The notes beneath the pieces are model-generated. The model was not told where the DNA came from. It worked only from the letters and a program-made list of their open reading frames with translations, and did not search any database. Positions 1 to 11,764 of a stretch of DNA of 64,000 nt are shown here, one piece after another (position 1 is the first letter of the stretch; each line of letters begins with the position of its first letter). The translations under genes and the position numbers were made by a program. The stretch is from Ridgeia piscesae (lineage: Eukaryota > Annelida > Polychaeta > Sabellida > Siboglinidae): the NCBI GenBank assembly GCA_025642075.2, contig JAODUO010000630.1, positions 137,501-201,500 of the forward strand, given 5' to 3'.

Positions 1-2
1 AC

Positions 3-188
3 ACACGTGCTGGCCCGATAACTAATGACGAGCACACCCTGAGTGACAGCGACGCCGGCAGGTTCCGTGTAAGTCTCAGACAAAAACGGCGATCCGACGA
101 AGTTCGGAAGGAACACGAGAGAAACCAACAGGCGCTGGTGTTCGATCGTGTTTTTTGTTCCGTACCCCTTTTACAATTATGGTGTTAG
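3..188 (+). CDS. possible partial exon cut by the window edge
   Basis: Frame 3 is open from the first base of the window to a TAG at 186-188 (61 codons), with no ATG, so any gene would start to the left. The codons give a charged, coding-like string (for example DEHTLSDSDAGRFR, then RRSDEVRKEHERNQQ). A donor-like GTAAGT begins at 69, exactly after a codon, so the exon might end at 68 in phase 0 instead of running to the TAG. The base before GT is T, not the usual G, which weakens the donor. The first 330 bases are richer in CpG than what follows. I do not recognise the protein. It may equally be CpG-rich untranslated or promoter sequence. Confidence 0.22.
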   Translation, partial: TRAGPITNDEHTLSDSDAGRFRVSLRQKRRSDEVRKEHERNQQALVFDRVFCSVPLLQLWC

Positions 189-2633
189 GGCACGACGCTT
201 CCGAGAGTTTGAAAGAGACGACCAACTAGAGACGAAACCTGCCGTGGGAATCTGTCGCGCGAGAGTCGCGCAACCCGCTGCAAGAATGTCTTTATATTAC
301 GTGATATCGTGAGAAGGGGCCCTCGACCATACATCCATCATCATAATGGTAAACCCAGCTTTACAACTGTTCATGTCTTCACGAGCGGGTATAAATATAG
401 CGACGTGAGATCCCCGGCAAACCCTTACATTGTTTCATTTTGGCGAGTTCTTGAAGGAAAACAGCAGAACAACGTTTCACTGCAATTACCGTTTCTCTTG
501 TTTGGCATATTCTGGCGGACAATCGGCTTACTTCCATGTAGCACTTCGACACTAGTAAATTCTCGTGTCGTTTTTGGCTTGAGAAAAACATATTCTTTCA
601 GTTTGACTAATTACAAATACCCATTGACCCATCAAAGCATTATTCCCAACAAATGCGTTTTATGATGTTATTACATTCTTTCAGGTTTTTTTTATAACAA
701 TTACACATTGACTCAACGATCAATTACTTCCCAAAAATTGATAACTAAATAGTACTTCCGTTTTGGGTATTTTGGTAACCACAAATGATTATCATTTGAT
801 TATCATATGCACAATTTGTTCTGATGCATGATGGGATTGTGAACACGTCACTAAAAGAGCTATATCTTAAAATGGAGTATGTCGAAGTGTCTCTTAGAGT
901 GAGTATGAAATGTGTTTTGGGAAAGACGATAAAAAGAACAAATAACACTGTATGTTCAACTATTTTGGCGAAGACAGATAACGAGATATACATTTGGAAT
1001 GTTGCATAAAGATACCATTTTCCTGCAGGAGATATCACAGGTATGCAAAACATAGATGTACAAGCAGACAACAAACAATAAACCACTGTGAACAATAAAT
1101 ACGAGCATATTTATTTTACATAACAAGATATGTATATACACACCAAATTAGATGTTTACAAATCGTTTGCTTACCAGGTAAGCAATGTCTATTCACACAT
1201 ACAGAATACTGCATAGTTACTATTTAGACAAAATATTCTGCCCCCTAACAATATACAATGTATTATGTCCCTCTGTCCCTCAAAATTTTTGATATGACAG
1301 CACATTATTCATTTACAAGCATTCATGCTCTATAAAAGCGACTTTCAAACTTGATGATCTAACTCATACAAGTAAATCAATTCACACACTACAAATGTTA
1401 TTGGCAAGTTTTATATATATTGCTAGCAAGAGTTGTGTGTTTTATTTAGAAATTAACCATGGGCTGAAACACTCATCTTCAACTCCTGAGGACAGTAAGT
1501 ATCATGATGCAAGATGGCATCCAATTCATCTGTTGTTGCCAATTAGTTCCTTCTTGCACCATTTTTTCGTAATTATGTATGCATAACTGATTTATATTGC
1601 ATCATTCACGTGTTCTATGTACCAAAGTATCTGCAATTACGTACCACACTTTGATTGTATTTAAGATAAGTGAGCATGATGTATGTAGAAAGGGAGGACC
1701 AAAACTAGGAGGGATTGACAGTTTTAGGAGGGATCTTGTAGGAGCTGGTGTAATTAGCTGGAAGTGGGAGAGAATGACAGAAGTTCACCGTAAGAGGAGA
1801 TGACGGGGAGAATCATGGAACAGTCAGTCGTGTGGCCTCTTGTCACGAAGGAATCAAAGGAATACAAGAAGATAAGTAACATCATAAAAAATTCACATCA
1901 GATGGAGACTGGTTGGCCACCAAAAGATACCCACAAGTAGAATTTCCCTATTAATGCCAAAGAAGTGACCTGAATGACAAGGTGATCGACCTGAATGGCA
2001 AGATTAGCAGAACTAATATCCTATACTTTACTCTATGTGGAAATAATCTGTAACTATATGAGGTGGCCTTAATTGTAAGGTGGCTGTATTACTGAGGTGA
2101 CCACAAAGCAAGGTTCCACTGTACCTGTTCCACAGATGTCATGAAACATGACTCTCCAGACACAGCTAAGAATGGTAAAAGTCGGTTTCTCCGAAAGGTA
2201 GCCGATTTGTTTCTCGATTCTTTATGGCTGCTTAATGAGACCATGACAAATTCCAGAGTCGATAATTGTCTGATGATATCATGTTCAGAATAACTCATGC
2301 AGACAATCTGCACCTCAGAGAACACCATCAAAGTACCTCCAGTTGTGGCCATCTGATAAGCTACGCGCGGTTATGACAAGTTGTGACACGTGTAACATGT
2401 TAATTAATTTCACCTGAGTGAAGAAACACAACAGGGACACGGCACATAAAACATGCAGGAACACCATATGTTCTTTTTATCGACGAGCTCTGCCATCCCT
2501 GGCCGACAGGTACACTTTAGAGAACCCGTAGATTGTACACGAGAGGAGGACATGAAACCAGAACCAGCAAAGTGGCCAGTAGATCATTAAACAAACGGAA
2601 ACCTTAAAGGAGCTTTGGTGAAAAAAACGGATG
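189..2633. other. non-coding stretch, no gene seen
   Basis: CpG-richer sequence to about 330 grades into ordinary AT-rich DNA. Open frames here are short (at most 118 codons), overlap on both strands and have no recognisable motif. The only promoter-like word I noticed is the TATA-type sequence near 1331. Confidence 0.5.
1331..1338 (+). promoter_or_regulatory. TATA-box-like word
   Basis: TATAAAAG preceded by C matches the animal TATA consensus. A 63-codon frame starts at 1395, about the right distance beyond a start site near 1360, but that frame has no recognisable domain and an ATG near 1354 would precede it. In AT-rich DNA such words occur by chance. Confidence 0.12.
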
Positions 2634-2838
2634 AGATGGGCAGGTAGTGTAGAAATTAAGCCAGCAGAAAAATTTGAATACAACAGAACCATAAAATCGC
2701 CAAGGACCCAAAAGAAGGGGAAGACCACGTTTCAGGTGGGAGGATTGGGTGAGGAGACATGAAAAGATCAGGGATGGACAGGCAGCTATGGACAGAGTAC
2801 CACGGAAAGAATGTGATTCAACGGCATTTCAACTGACC
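2634..2838 (+). mobile_element. decayed C-terminal tail of a reverse-transcriptase-type retroelement
   Basis: Reading from 2701, the frame gives QGPKRRGRPRFRWEDWVRR followed by a short tail. This R-G-R-P-x-x-R-W-x-D pattern is common at the very end of the polymerase of many animal non-LTR retroelements. Just upstream, in a different frame starting at 2634, RWAGSV resembles the R-W-x-G-H-V motif that normally sits some 30-40 residues before it, so one frameshift separates the two halves. No catalytic FADD-type motif or endonuclease is visible. This is a short dead relic, judged from motif shape alone. Confidence 0.4.
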
Positions 2839-5800
2839 GTCACCTCTGTACAACAGGGGAGATGGAGTAGAACACAAAATTTTAGCAACAGAAATGTTTT
2901 TTCTTTTCTGAACTTCATGAAATGTTCCCACAGATATGTAACCATTACCCTACGATCACATGGCCAAATCTTCCACAGGAGGGTGTCGCTCAGCCTATGG
3001 GGAGAACACTAATTCTTGTTTTTCTTGGCAAGTTGGCGTTAAACACGAGCTAACCTCACCCTTATGTGATCTGCATAGTGACTCTCCTGCGTTCTACAAA
3101 CGACAACATTGCAGACAACATTAGAAATTTCAAAGTGCAATCCAAGTGCTGGGAACTCAAGGAACACAAAAAACAGACGCCGTCATAACATTGGACCCTG
3201 TTGTCATTCCGAAACCTCTCCTAGGACGAAATGGACCACGAGTCTACACCAGCTATTCTACGCTTGCAGTGAATTCACGAAAACGAAAATTCAAGCGTAT
3301 AACAACACATAAGAAGGGTGTTTTCATAACAACCCCTCAAACTCCAGTGTCATTGGTCCCTGTCTCCAGATGTATGCTGGGAAGCTGCGTTCACATTATC
3401 AATATAAAAGTGTTCACCATTTATCAAAACCACTGTCACTTTTAAAAATACCATTATTTGAACACCTGCAAACTGAAAACACCATGCTGCTTGAAACTGC
3501 TATTGCACAGGTCTTACTGCATGAATTCTCCCTATTATCACTCATGCAAACGACCACGTTGCAAAGAATTTTGCATATCTTTGAATTACCCTGTCACATT
3601 CAGGGCTGTAACTTCCAGAATTTATTTACCCGTGTTGCTGCATCAAATTTAGGCAAGTGCGTCAATCTTTCTTTCACTCTACAAAGTATCGACAATAACT
3701 ATACAACATAGATTCATAGGAACCGACTCGTTTCACAAGTAATTAATTGTACCACAAATTGGCAAAACAACACATCTGAACCGTCTTGTTCTTTCACCGC
3801 AGTAGTTGCCCATTTACATGGCTTCGTGTGATATTCGTCTCAGACAAACGATATCATATGAGGTAGATATCAACATTAAACCACCAATAAAACACAAAGT
3901 TCTGCTCTCAACATACAAATGCCAATAACACAAATTAGAAATGTCATACAAATCGCGCGACTTGTTTTCTGCAAGTTTCCTGTAGTGGCTTATGTTGATG
4001 AGCCAAGTCAAGGATGACAAGCAGGTGACCAAAGTCTTTAGCTTCTGTGTCTTTAGTTTGGTTGCAGTTGGCGGAGACTTGACGAGGAGGTCAACGTGCA
4101 ACCTCTGACGTCTTCTTCTGTGGTGCGGTCATCATCGGCTGGAATCTGGACACCGTCTGACCAGCTGGAAACACACAAACAAAGCAAACACATTAACCAT
4201 GAGTTCACTGTGTGCTCAGTAAATCCACATCACAATACTCAAATGGCCAAATGGGCTGCTGTATGAGCACAGCGGACACTTGGTGCTTCAGACTTTGCAT
4301 GTGGAACACTGCTGAAGGAGGCACTGCTTTCACTCTGTTATTACAGCACCTGCAGGCATTGATTTAAGTGAACAAGTCAACATTTCCATAAGCAACAGTG
4401 TAATCACCCTTGAATACATGTCTCGACCTGCTTCAGATCTCTGACACCATCAATGAGCCAGGCATCTGAGCTCGCAGTTTGCGCTTCACAAAAAATCGAC
4501 TGTAATTTCTTCAAGAAAATATAACTGATAAAGCCATGGCAACCTCAACATAATGATCCATAAATATTTTTAATGTGGTATCTAATATTAATGACCCTAC
4601 AACCTGACGTGCATCATCATCAACTATAACCATCATCTTTCCTAATCATGCGGCAGAATCATCTAGGCTTCAACTTTGCAAAATTGTGGAAAAAACAATT
4701 GGCCTTGAACTTCAAGGTGTTTTTGTGATACCCATCGTGAATCATTTTTAATTTCTTCAAGATGTTGGTGAGGCAATGATGCAAACAACTGCAGGACCAC
4801 CAACAAATCCCAGTTTTGGAATCACTACATTTAGACTTAGAGTGCATTTGGAATAATCTGAAGAAACACACATAAATAACCTACACATAGCACGGAAAGG
4901 TTTATTGCTTGTATTTAATTCAAATCAGCAGCTAAGTATTTGGCAACAACAATGCTAATCGCACTGGACTTGGATGCAACCATTGTTTGGGTAAAGAAAT
5001 TGAATTAAGACATCCGCACTAGGACTAGTTAACTGTGACTGCTCAGACGGTCAAGTTACCACATTCATCTTAATTATGTCGCCTGATTTCTCATTAACGA
5101 TCACTTTGCTGTCTTGACTGTGCAATTAAAGCAATTAAGATGTAATGTAACGCATCAGCATGTTGCAATTTCTGTCCCAATGCATTATCATCAATTTGCT
5201 TCCTAAATCCAGTCATAATATTGTGAAGGAAACAGTTTTAAGACAACATGATCACCTCCATATTAGGACTTAATTTCTAAAGGGGCTGGACATCTCGCTT
5301 TGTGCAAAACAGGATGCAAGCCACTATGTATGGACAAATCAAGCCATCCAGAAAACAGGCACCACAGACATTGACAACTTCAAAGGAAACTACAACAATA
5401 ACTAAAACTGCAATATATTTCCATCGCTTTAACTACAGGGTAAGTAACTGCTAATCATAATTCACTAATAATAACATATGTACTCTCAAAATCACTATCA
5501 TGATTATAACATGATATTACATACATTTTAATGATCACGTTCAGATGATAAGAAATCCATAGAGTCTGTGTCCGCAAATTTTGTGAATGGATGTCGTTTC
5601 TAAACTTTAAAATTAAACCACACCGGAAGGTGTAATTTTGTGATAAAGCGCAATAATAGAATCAGCTACAGCACTCAGTCACACCTGTCCTTATCACTGC
5701 TCGCTTAATATGGTACAACCAATACGTAATTAAAGGACAAGATAGGGTGGCAATGTTTCCAAGTGGATGCATTCAGCCTCCTATCTTTGATCTTGTGAAT

Positions 5801-5945
5801 GTGCAAAGATCTTGTCCTCTTAGGCAGTGTGGCTCTTTCAGATTCAGTTCAAGGGAACTAACTGGCTGATTATATTCTAATGGCTTGTTTTTAATGGTCA
5901 CTGAATTCAACTTTTTGGCTGACTCGATGTACTAGTTAGTATATA
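2839..5945. other. non-coding stretch, no gene seen
   Basis: AT-rich sequence with only short scattered open frames, the longest 113 codons, all without motifs. From about 5940 it turns purine-rich (many GA-type words) and leads into the GTGAGTGG array. Confidence 0.5.
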
Positions 5946-6171
5946 CTATCTAGACCAGTCCATGAACAAGTGGGATAGAGGATTACAGGGAGTGGGAGTG
6001 GGAGACGGAAGACAGGGTTGCAGAAAAAAGACAGGAAAAGGGAAAGATGACAAGAGGAAGAGGGTAGCAAAGAGATCGTGAGAAACTGAAAATAAATAAA
6101 AAGGATTGATAGAGATTGAGAGAAAAAAGGAAGAAAGAAAAAAATGGCACATGGCTTGAGGAATGGATTAG

Positions 6172-6535
6172 AGTGAATGGGTGAGTGTGTGAGTGTGTGA
6201 GTGGGAGTGGGTGAGTGGGTGAGTGTGTGAGTGGGTGAGTGTGTGAGTGGGTGGGTGAGTGTGTGAATGTGTGAGTGGGTGAGTGGGTGAGTGGGTGAGT
6301 GGGTGAGTGGGTGAGTGTGAGTGGGTGAGTGGGTGAGTGTGTGAGTGGGTGAGTGTGTGAGTGTGTGAGTGGGTGAGCGTGTGAGTGGGTGAGTGGGTGA
6401 GTGGGTGAGTGTGAGTGGGTGAGTGGGTGAGTGTGTGAGTGGGTGAGTGGGTGAGTGGGTGAGTGTGTGAGTGGGTGAGTGTGTGAGTGGGTGAGTGGGT
6501 GAGTGGGTGAGTGAGTGGGTGGGTGAGTGGGTGAG
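6172..6535. repeat. GTGAGTGG/GTGAGTGT satellite-like array
   Basis: About 360 bases are built of GTGAGTGG and GTGAGTGT words with occasional single-base changes (GTGAGCGT, GTGAATGT). Because the repeat is made of 4-base words, all minus-strand frames stay open and encode Thr-His-Ser-Pro strings. Those are repeat translations, not protein genes. Confidence 0.9.
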
Positions 6536-6570
6536 AGACTGAATGAATATGCAGCTGAGTGGGAGAGTGA

Positions 6571-6774
6571 ATGAATGAATGAATGAATGAATGAATGAAT
6601 GAATGAATGAATGAATGAATGAATGAATGAATGAATGAATGAATGAATGAATGAATGAATGAATGAATGAATGAATGAATGAATGAATGAATGAATGAAT
6701 GAATGAATGAATGAATGAATGAATGAATGAATGAATGAATGAATGAATGAATGAATGAATGAATGAATGAATGA
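6571..6774. repeat. uninterrupted (ATGA)51 tetranucleotide microsatellite
   Basis: Exactly 204 bases of ATGA repeated 51 times with no interruption. It sits directly beside the degenerate GTGAGTGG array and is flanked on the right by a related but decayed GAGTGAATGA-type sequence. On the minus strand it reads as Ser-Phe-Ile-His repeats inside frames of more than 350 codons, which are artefacts of the repeat. Confidence 0.95.
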
Positions 6775-7000
6775 GATTGAGTGAATGAAACAGTACCTGA
6801 ACAAGTGAACGAGAGATTGAGTGAGTGAGTAAATGAACAAATGAATCAGCAGTGAATGAATGAGTGAGCAAATAAGAGAGTGAGTGAACGAGTGAGTGCA
6901 TGAAAGAGTGAGTGAATGGGCAAGAAGTTGATAGTATAACAAAGTGTGAGTGAATGAGTGAGTGAACAAAAGAGGAGTGAACGTATGAATGAGTAAACAG
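6775..7000. repeat. degenerate flank of the ATGA array
   Basis: Words such as GAGTGAGT, GAATGAGT and GAACGAGT recur here with many substitutions. This looks like older, decayed sequence of the same tetranucleotide family. Confidence 0.7.
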
Positions 7001-8350
7001 CTTAACAAATCTGGTTGCATAGACCAAAGCAATTCAATGAGATCCATTTCCCTCTCTCCCTGGACCCAGTGGCCAGGCTGGTGAAAAGGTCACGCCGAAA
7101 CAAAACATCGTAAACACTCTAAACTAATTCAACACTGCCCGGCCCCCTGACAGCGCGACAATGAACTAACACAATAAAACCAAGCGGAAATAACGCCGCT
7201 GGGAGATGACACCTTCGTGACAGTAGCCGTTTGCCTAAGAATGGAAGAAATAACTAGCAACGCCTTCGCCGGACACGTACACATTAAACTGACCATCACG
7301 GACAGGTATACAGACAGGCTGGACACTTGAGGTAGACGTGAAAGCACTAACGACTTCGCACTAATTTGCCAGTGGCCATTGCAAGGGTCAAGTCTGGTGC
7401 AGTCACAAAGAGTCAATGACTTGGTTGACGGAGTCAAGCAGGGAAATGACCACTAGACTTTGTAACTGACCTGTCCAGGGGCCAAGGAATTCTGTCTCAA
7501 GTGTGTGATCTTCAGAATTAATATTTACGACCGCCATGTTTGTGGTAAACAGATGATAACGAGAGGTCTATGTCTGATCATCCTGTATCTACAAACTAAT
7601 TTTTATAGACAGTGTATGCAAGATATTAGGGCCGAGAGCTGTCATAATGGGACAGAAATATAATAATTGCTATTGTATGTGATAAGATTATTACATGGGA
7701 AAAACAGCAAAATATTGTTCCATTATAGCAGTGCACAAACCAAGACCTTCCACAATCTGTTTTCTGCAACTTCAAACTAAATATTGTTTTATTTTATTTT
7801 AAATATTTGATCAATAAAATACTCTCTATTCACCCACATCATGAATACACAGTATGTTTTGAATCTCCCTAACCATGAAATCTTGACAAAAAACGACACA
7901 AGGATAAAAACAATGCCCACACAAACAAGGCCAACCCAATCCACGCTGCATAATTGATGAACATTTTCCGTACAAGCAGGCTAACTATATCACGGTGTAT
8001 TAAGTGAATATCAATTCCAGCGTCAATAAAACTGTCACACCGATGCCACGAACACACACAACCCGCATCTGCTTACGGTTTATTTCCACAAAGACAAAAA
8101 GCGCTGCTCCCTCCTCCCGTCAAGCAAAAACCACAGATGGCGCCAGCTAATTACGGCTTCTACTATTTCTCGGACAGATGTATCCAGGGTTTTTTAATCC
8201 GTTCCCGAGAGACGCTGGGCATGCCAATCTTATTAATCACAGGCTTTTGCGAGTTTTGCCATCTGTCCCTCCCTCACAATAGGAGGCGAAGCATTAATAA
8301 CAGGACACTCATCTCGGATGAAATGAAAACGTTCTACTACATTATAACAG
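7001..8350. other. non-coding stretch, no gene seen
   Basis: Unique sequence. The longest frame is 102 codons on the minus strand (7129-7437) without recognisable motifs. An AT-rich segment lies around 7770-7830. Confidence 0.45.
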
Positions 8351-8434
8351 ATTAACATGTTGTGATACGTGCTCCGCAAATCATTTACCGTAATTAACGT
8401 GTTCTGATACGTTCTCGACAAATCATTTACTCTC
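8351..8434. repeat. 42-bp imperfect tandem duplication
   Basis: Two adjacent 42-base copies (8351-8392 and 8393-8434) both start ATTAAC and share the words TGATACGT and CAAATCATTTAC, with several substitutions between them. It lies 48 bases from the 39-bp array but has a different sequence. Confidence 0.75.
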
Positions 8435-8482
8435 AACTCTCCGCCGGCCAGCATCAGATAGTAAGTAGCATTTATAGATTTG

Positions 8483-8911
8483 CTGAATGGATAGACGTTT
8501 ACAGGCGTAAATGTCTAAGAGCTGAATGGATAGACGTTTACAGGCGTAAATGTCTAAGAACTGAATGGATAGACGTTTACAGGCGTAAATGTCTAAGAAC
8601 TGAATGGATAGACGTTTACAGGCATAAATGTCTAAGAACTGAATGGATAGACGTTTACAGGCGTAAATGTCTAAGAACTGAATGGATAGACGTTTACAGG
8701 CATAAATGTCTAAGAGCTGAATGGATAGACGTTTACAGGCGTAAATGTCTAAGAACTGAATGGATAGACGTTTACAGGCGTAAATGTCTAAGAACTGAAT
8801 GGATAGATGTTTACAGGCATAAATGTCTAAGAACTGAATGGATAGACGTTTACAGGCGTAAATGTCTAAGAACTGAAAGGATAGATGTTTACAGGCGTAA
8901 ATGTCTAACAA
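8483..8911. repeat. 39-bp x 11 tandem array, each unit a potential hairpin
   Basis: Exactly 11 units of 39 bases with no length change (unit starts 8483, 8522, 8561, 8600, 8639, 8678, 8717, 8756, 8795, 8834, 8873). Each unit contains TAGACGTTTAC, a four-base AGGC, then GTAAATGTCTA: an inverted repeat of 11-base arms with one mismatch (a G-T pair if transcribed). As 39 is divisible by 3, a minus-strand frame with an ATG at 8959 (A at -3) stays open for 178 codons to 8423 and encodes a 13-residue repeat, LDIYACKRLSIQF, with one Cys per unit. There is no flanking coding signal, so I call this a minisatellite and not a gene. Confidence 0.93.
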
Positions 8912-11764
8912 CTGCCATGGATCTAATTCAGAATTTACGTGTGAGTACTTGAAGGGCATTTTGTGAAACTATATATTGAAAGGTGACAGCGTGAAAAATC
9001 TAAACAAATAATTAATTAAATTTAAGTAAAAGGTAATCTGGTAATTTCTGACCAAAGTTATCCCAGTTTGATAGAAAAAACTTATTTTTTGGTTATTGAA
9101 TTAAGAAAAAAAATAGGTCAGATGCCCCCCCCCTGTAATTTACATACTGGCGCTGACGTAAACACCCAGTTCATTAGTGTGTTTAGCACCACTACGTGGG
9201 CTGCACAAACTACTACCTACATCACTTCATCATCATTGAGTTGGGCCAGAACACTGACACGCCAGTCCATTTGGGTCGATTGCTAATTACGAACAGAAGG
9301 TCAGCCTCTCCAGCAGATATATGCTGGCGTCAGAACACCAGCGTGATGTGAGCATGTCCCTGTTTCCCTCTATTTTTTATGTCATGAGTGGGGTCCTCAA
9401 AATAAACCCAGACATGGTGGGTGGCACCAGCCCTTGTGACATTTTTAACCATATGCTGGTGTCACTGTCACCAGCTGGAAAGCTATTCACAGCCGTTCGT
9501 ATCAGCATCTGCTACATTCTGAATTCCACACTAGCCCACATTTAACATCAGCTTTTGTACGACGACATTCAGACACAGCTGGGGCTGTATGCAGTAGCAC
9601 TAAAATAATAATCTTGTCATTACGGACTGTTTTTATCACTATTTAGCACGCGCTTGCGAGATCATATTATAATTTTCCCAATGCATTCGCTATCAATGCA
9701 CGTACATGCGCCTGCTCATAAACACATCTGCAAAAACACTACCTATAAACCAGTGTCTCGAATATCGACACTTTTTCTCAGCGTTATATTGATAGTACTA
9801 AATTTTATTTAAACACTGGTCTCCAGAGTCCGACTCTATTCAATAGCGTTTACATATCTTCTATAAAAGAATATAATTTACGTATTTACAAATAAAATAA
9901 AATTTAATGATATAAATGTAAATTAATTGCGACTACGAAATCTTGTATAAATATATAAATACATAAAATTTGATTTTTTTTTAAATAATATAAAATAAAA
10001 TGTTAAATTTTAACAAATACATGTAAAACATATTATTAAATAAATAATTATTATAGTTATCCGTGTTCACATTCTACCCTGTAGAGATCCACTGCCCCAA
10101 GGCGATTGACTTCACTCCATATAAATCATAGCAATCACACAGCCCTCCCTATAAATCACATCGCCCTCAGCACCAAGGGACAATGGTTGTACCAGCTGCA
10201 TCGTCCTTCTTACGATAATGATCATCGGTAATCAGTGCCGTTGTCATGGCTTAATTGCAAGGACACCATGGTTTCCACGTATGGCCACTCAGCAAATTGG
10301 ACATTATCGAATCTGTCAGATGCGATAATCCCCACACCGATGATAACAATTTCCTGGGCACACAGGTCTTAATGATTGTGAATCGATGCGTTAATTACCG
10401 GGGCTTATTTATCATAAAGATGAAACGTGTTCTCGTCACTTGGTGCAATGACGATAAGATGTGAGTAATCCATCCTGTCATTAGCCACTGGACTGTCTAA
10501 GTATCATATGAAACACAGTAAGTTGATCCACGTGATCTAGGATAAATACGACGGATTCAGTGATTATCCTGTTCCGATTTCCTCCCATCAGTTTCCAGCA
10601 CCTCAAAGGTGCCCTTTTTCACAATGAAGGTCTGTTTGCAATATTTAAATTACGATAATTACATTTTCTTATATTTTAAATTAGACTAGATTAATTTTTT
10701 TAGTTTTTACATTAAATGTGAGACGGCCCTTACACCATACTATGTCTCAGCACCAGTCTCCAGTCTCTACAATGCATTTGTATCATATTCTGTATGTGTA
10801 TGGCCTTTGTTTGATAATAGTAAAAATATACCCAACAGTAGAATGATGTATTTATTTGACTCAATAACAGAATGATAGTCCATTACTTTCTCTTCATTTC
10901 GTCAAATATAACTCGATTAATTACAGTATGCTATGATTACTAATTACACCTACGTAGCTCACAATCACCCCTGGTCCAGTGTATGGCTCACAGTACAAAT
11001 GACCACCATAATTACAATCTATAACCGCACTTGCTGGAAAACGAAACCCATCCTTCTCTGTCCACTGTTTTGTGTCAACGTCTTAAACTTCACACCCACC
11101 CGCCCTACGGGGACCCCCGCATTTCACCTCCCGTGGATCCCTGCCGAAAAAACACCAGGATATCTTCTTTGTGTGTCTCCAGATTATGAATAAAACATCA
11201 CTTCCGGGGAGCGCGAGGAGTCGAGTCGACCTTCACCAATTCCCTAACCGAAGCATCGCAGGAAAACAACAGACTTGGATTTCCAGCGTGATTCAGTGCG
11301 CTGCCTGCTTGCCGTTAGTCGCAGTTGTCTCCGTAAAGGTTTCTCGCGTTATCATTAATCACAAACAGTTAGCGTGGCTCAGGTGTTACCTGCGTGTGAC
11401 CTCAGGGTCGAGGGTGTAATTCGTTGGTCATCACCAATGGGCTCTAAGCCGGAGGTGCAGATCAATTATAATTACGGCGACTGTAAGGGGCATTCGTATA
11501 TTTAGCTGGACCACACCTGTGGGGGGGTTTAAGGCCAGGGCCAGGTGTTAATTCCTCCGGGGTGTTGACCACAAGGAGTGTGGCTATCTGTCGTAGGACT
11601 GGCCTGTTATTATAGGAGCTGTTGAATATTTGGCACATAAATGGTGTAAGTTATGTAATGAAAGACAAGTTTGGTCCACGGGGTATTTTTAGTTAAGGTG
11701 AAGGTGCATAGGTGTTTTATCCATGACATGTTATGGTCTAGTGGTTGGATGTGACACATCATGA
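8912..11764. other. non-coding stretch with a very AT-rich core
   Basis: No gene seen. Around 9780-10070 the sequence is almost entirely A and T, with runs such as AAATAAAATAAAATTTAATG. Near 9127 there is a run of nine C. Small frames at 10933-11419 have no recognisable motif. Confidence 0.5.

Noticed and set aside
2524..2534. miR-100-like word AACCCGTAGAT
   Set aside because: Identity stops after 11 bases and no precursor hairpin with a star arm is visible.
5936..7047. Overlapping minus-strand frames of more than 350 codons (Thr-His-Ser/Phe-Ile-His strings)
   Set aside because: They are translations of the 4-base GTGA/ATGA arrays, open in more than one frame at once. No non-repeat domain is present.
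8483..8911. CRISPR array
   Set aside because: Units are directly adjacent with no spacers of differing sequence, no cas genes are present, and the window is eukaryotic.
8423..8959. 178-codon minus-strand frame with ATG and 13-residue repeats as a protein gene
   Set aside because: Openness follows from a 39-base unit divisible by three. The flanks carry no coding signal or domain. Kept only as a note in the repeat entry.
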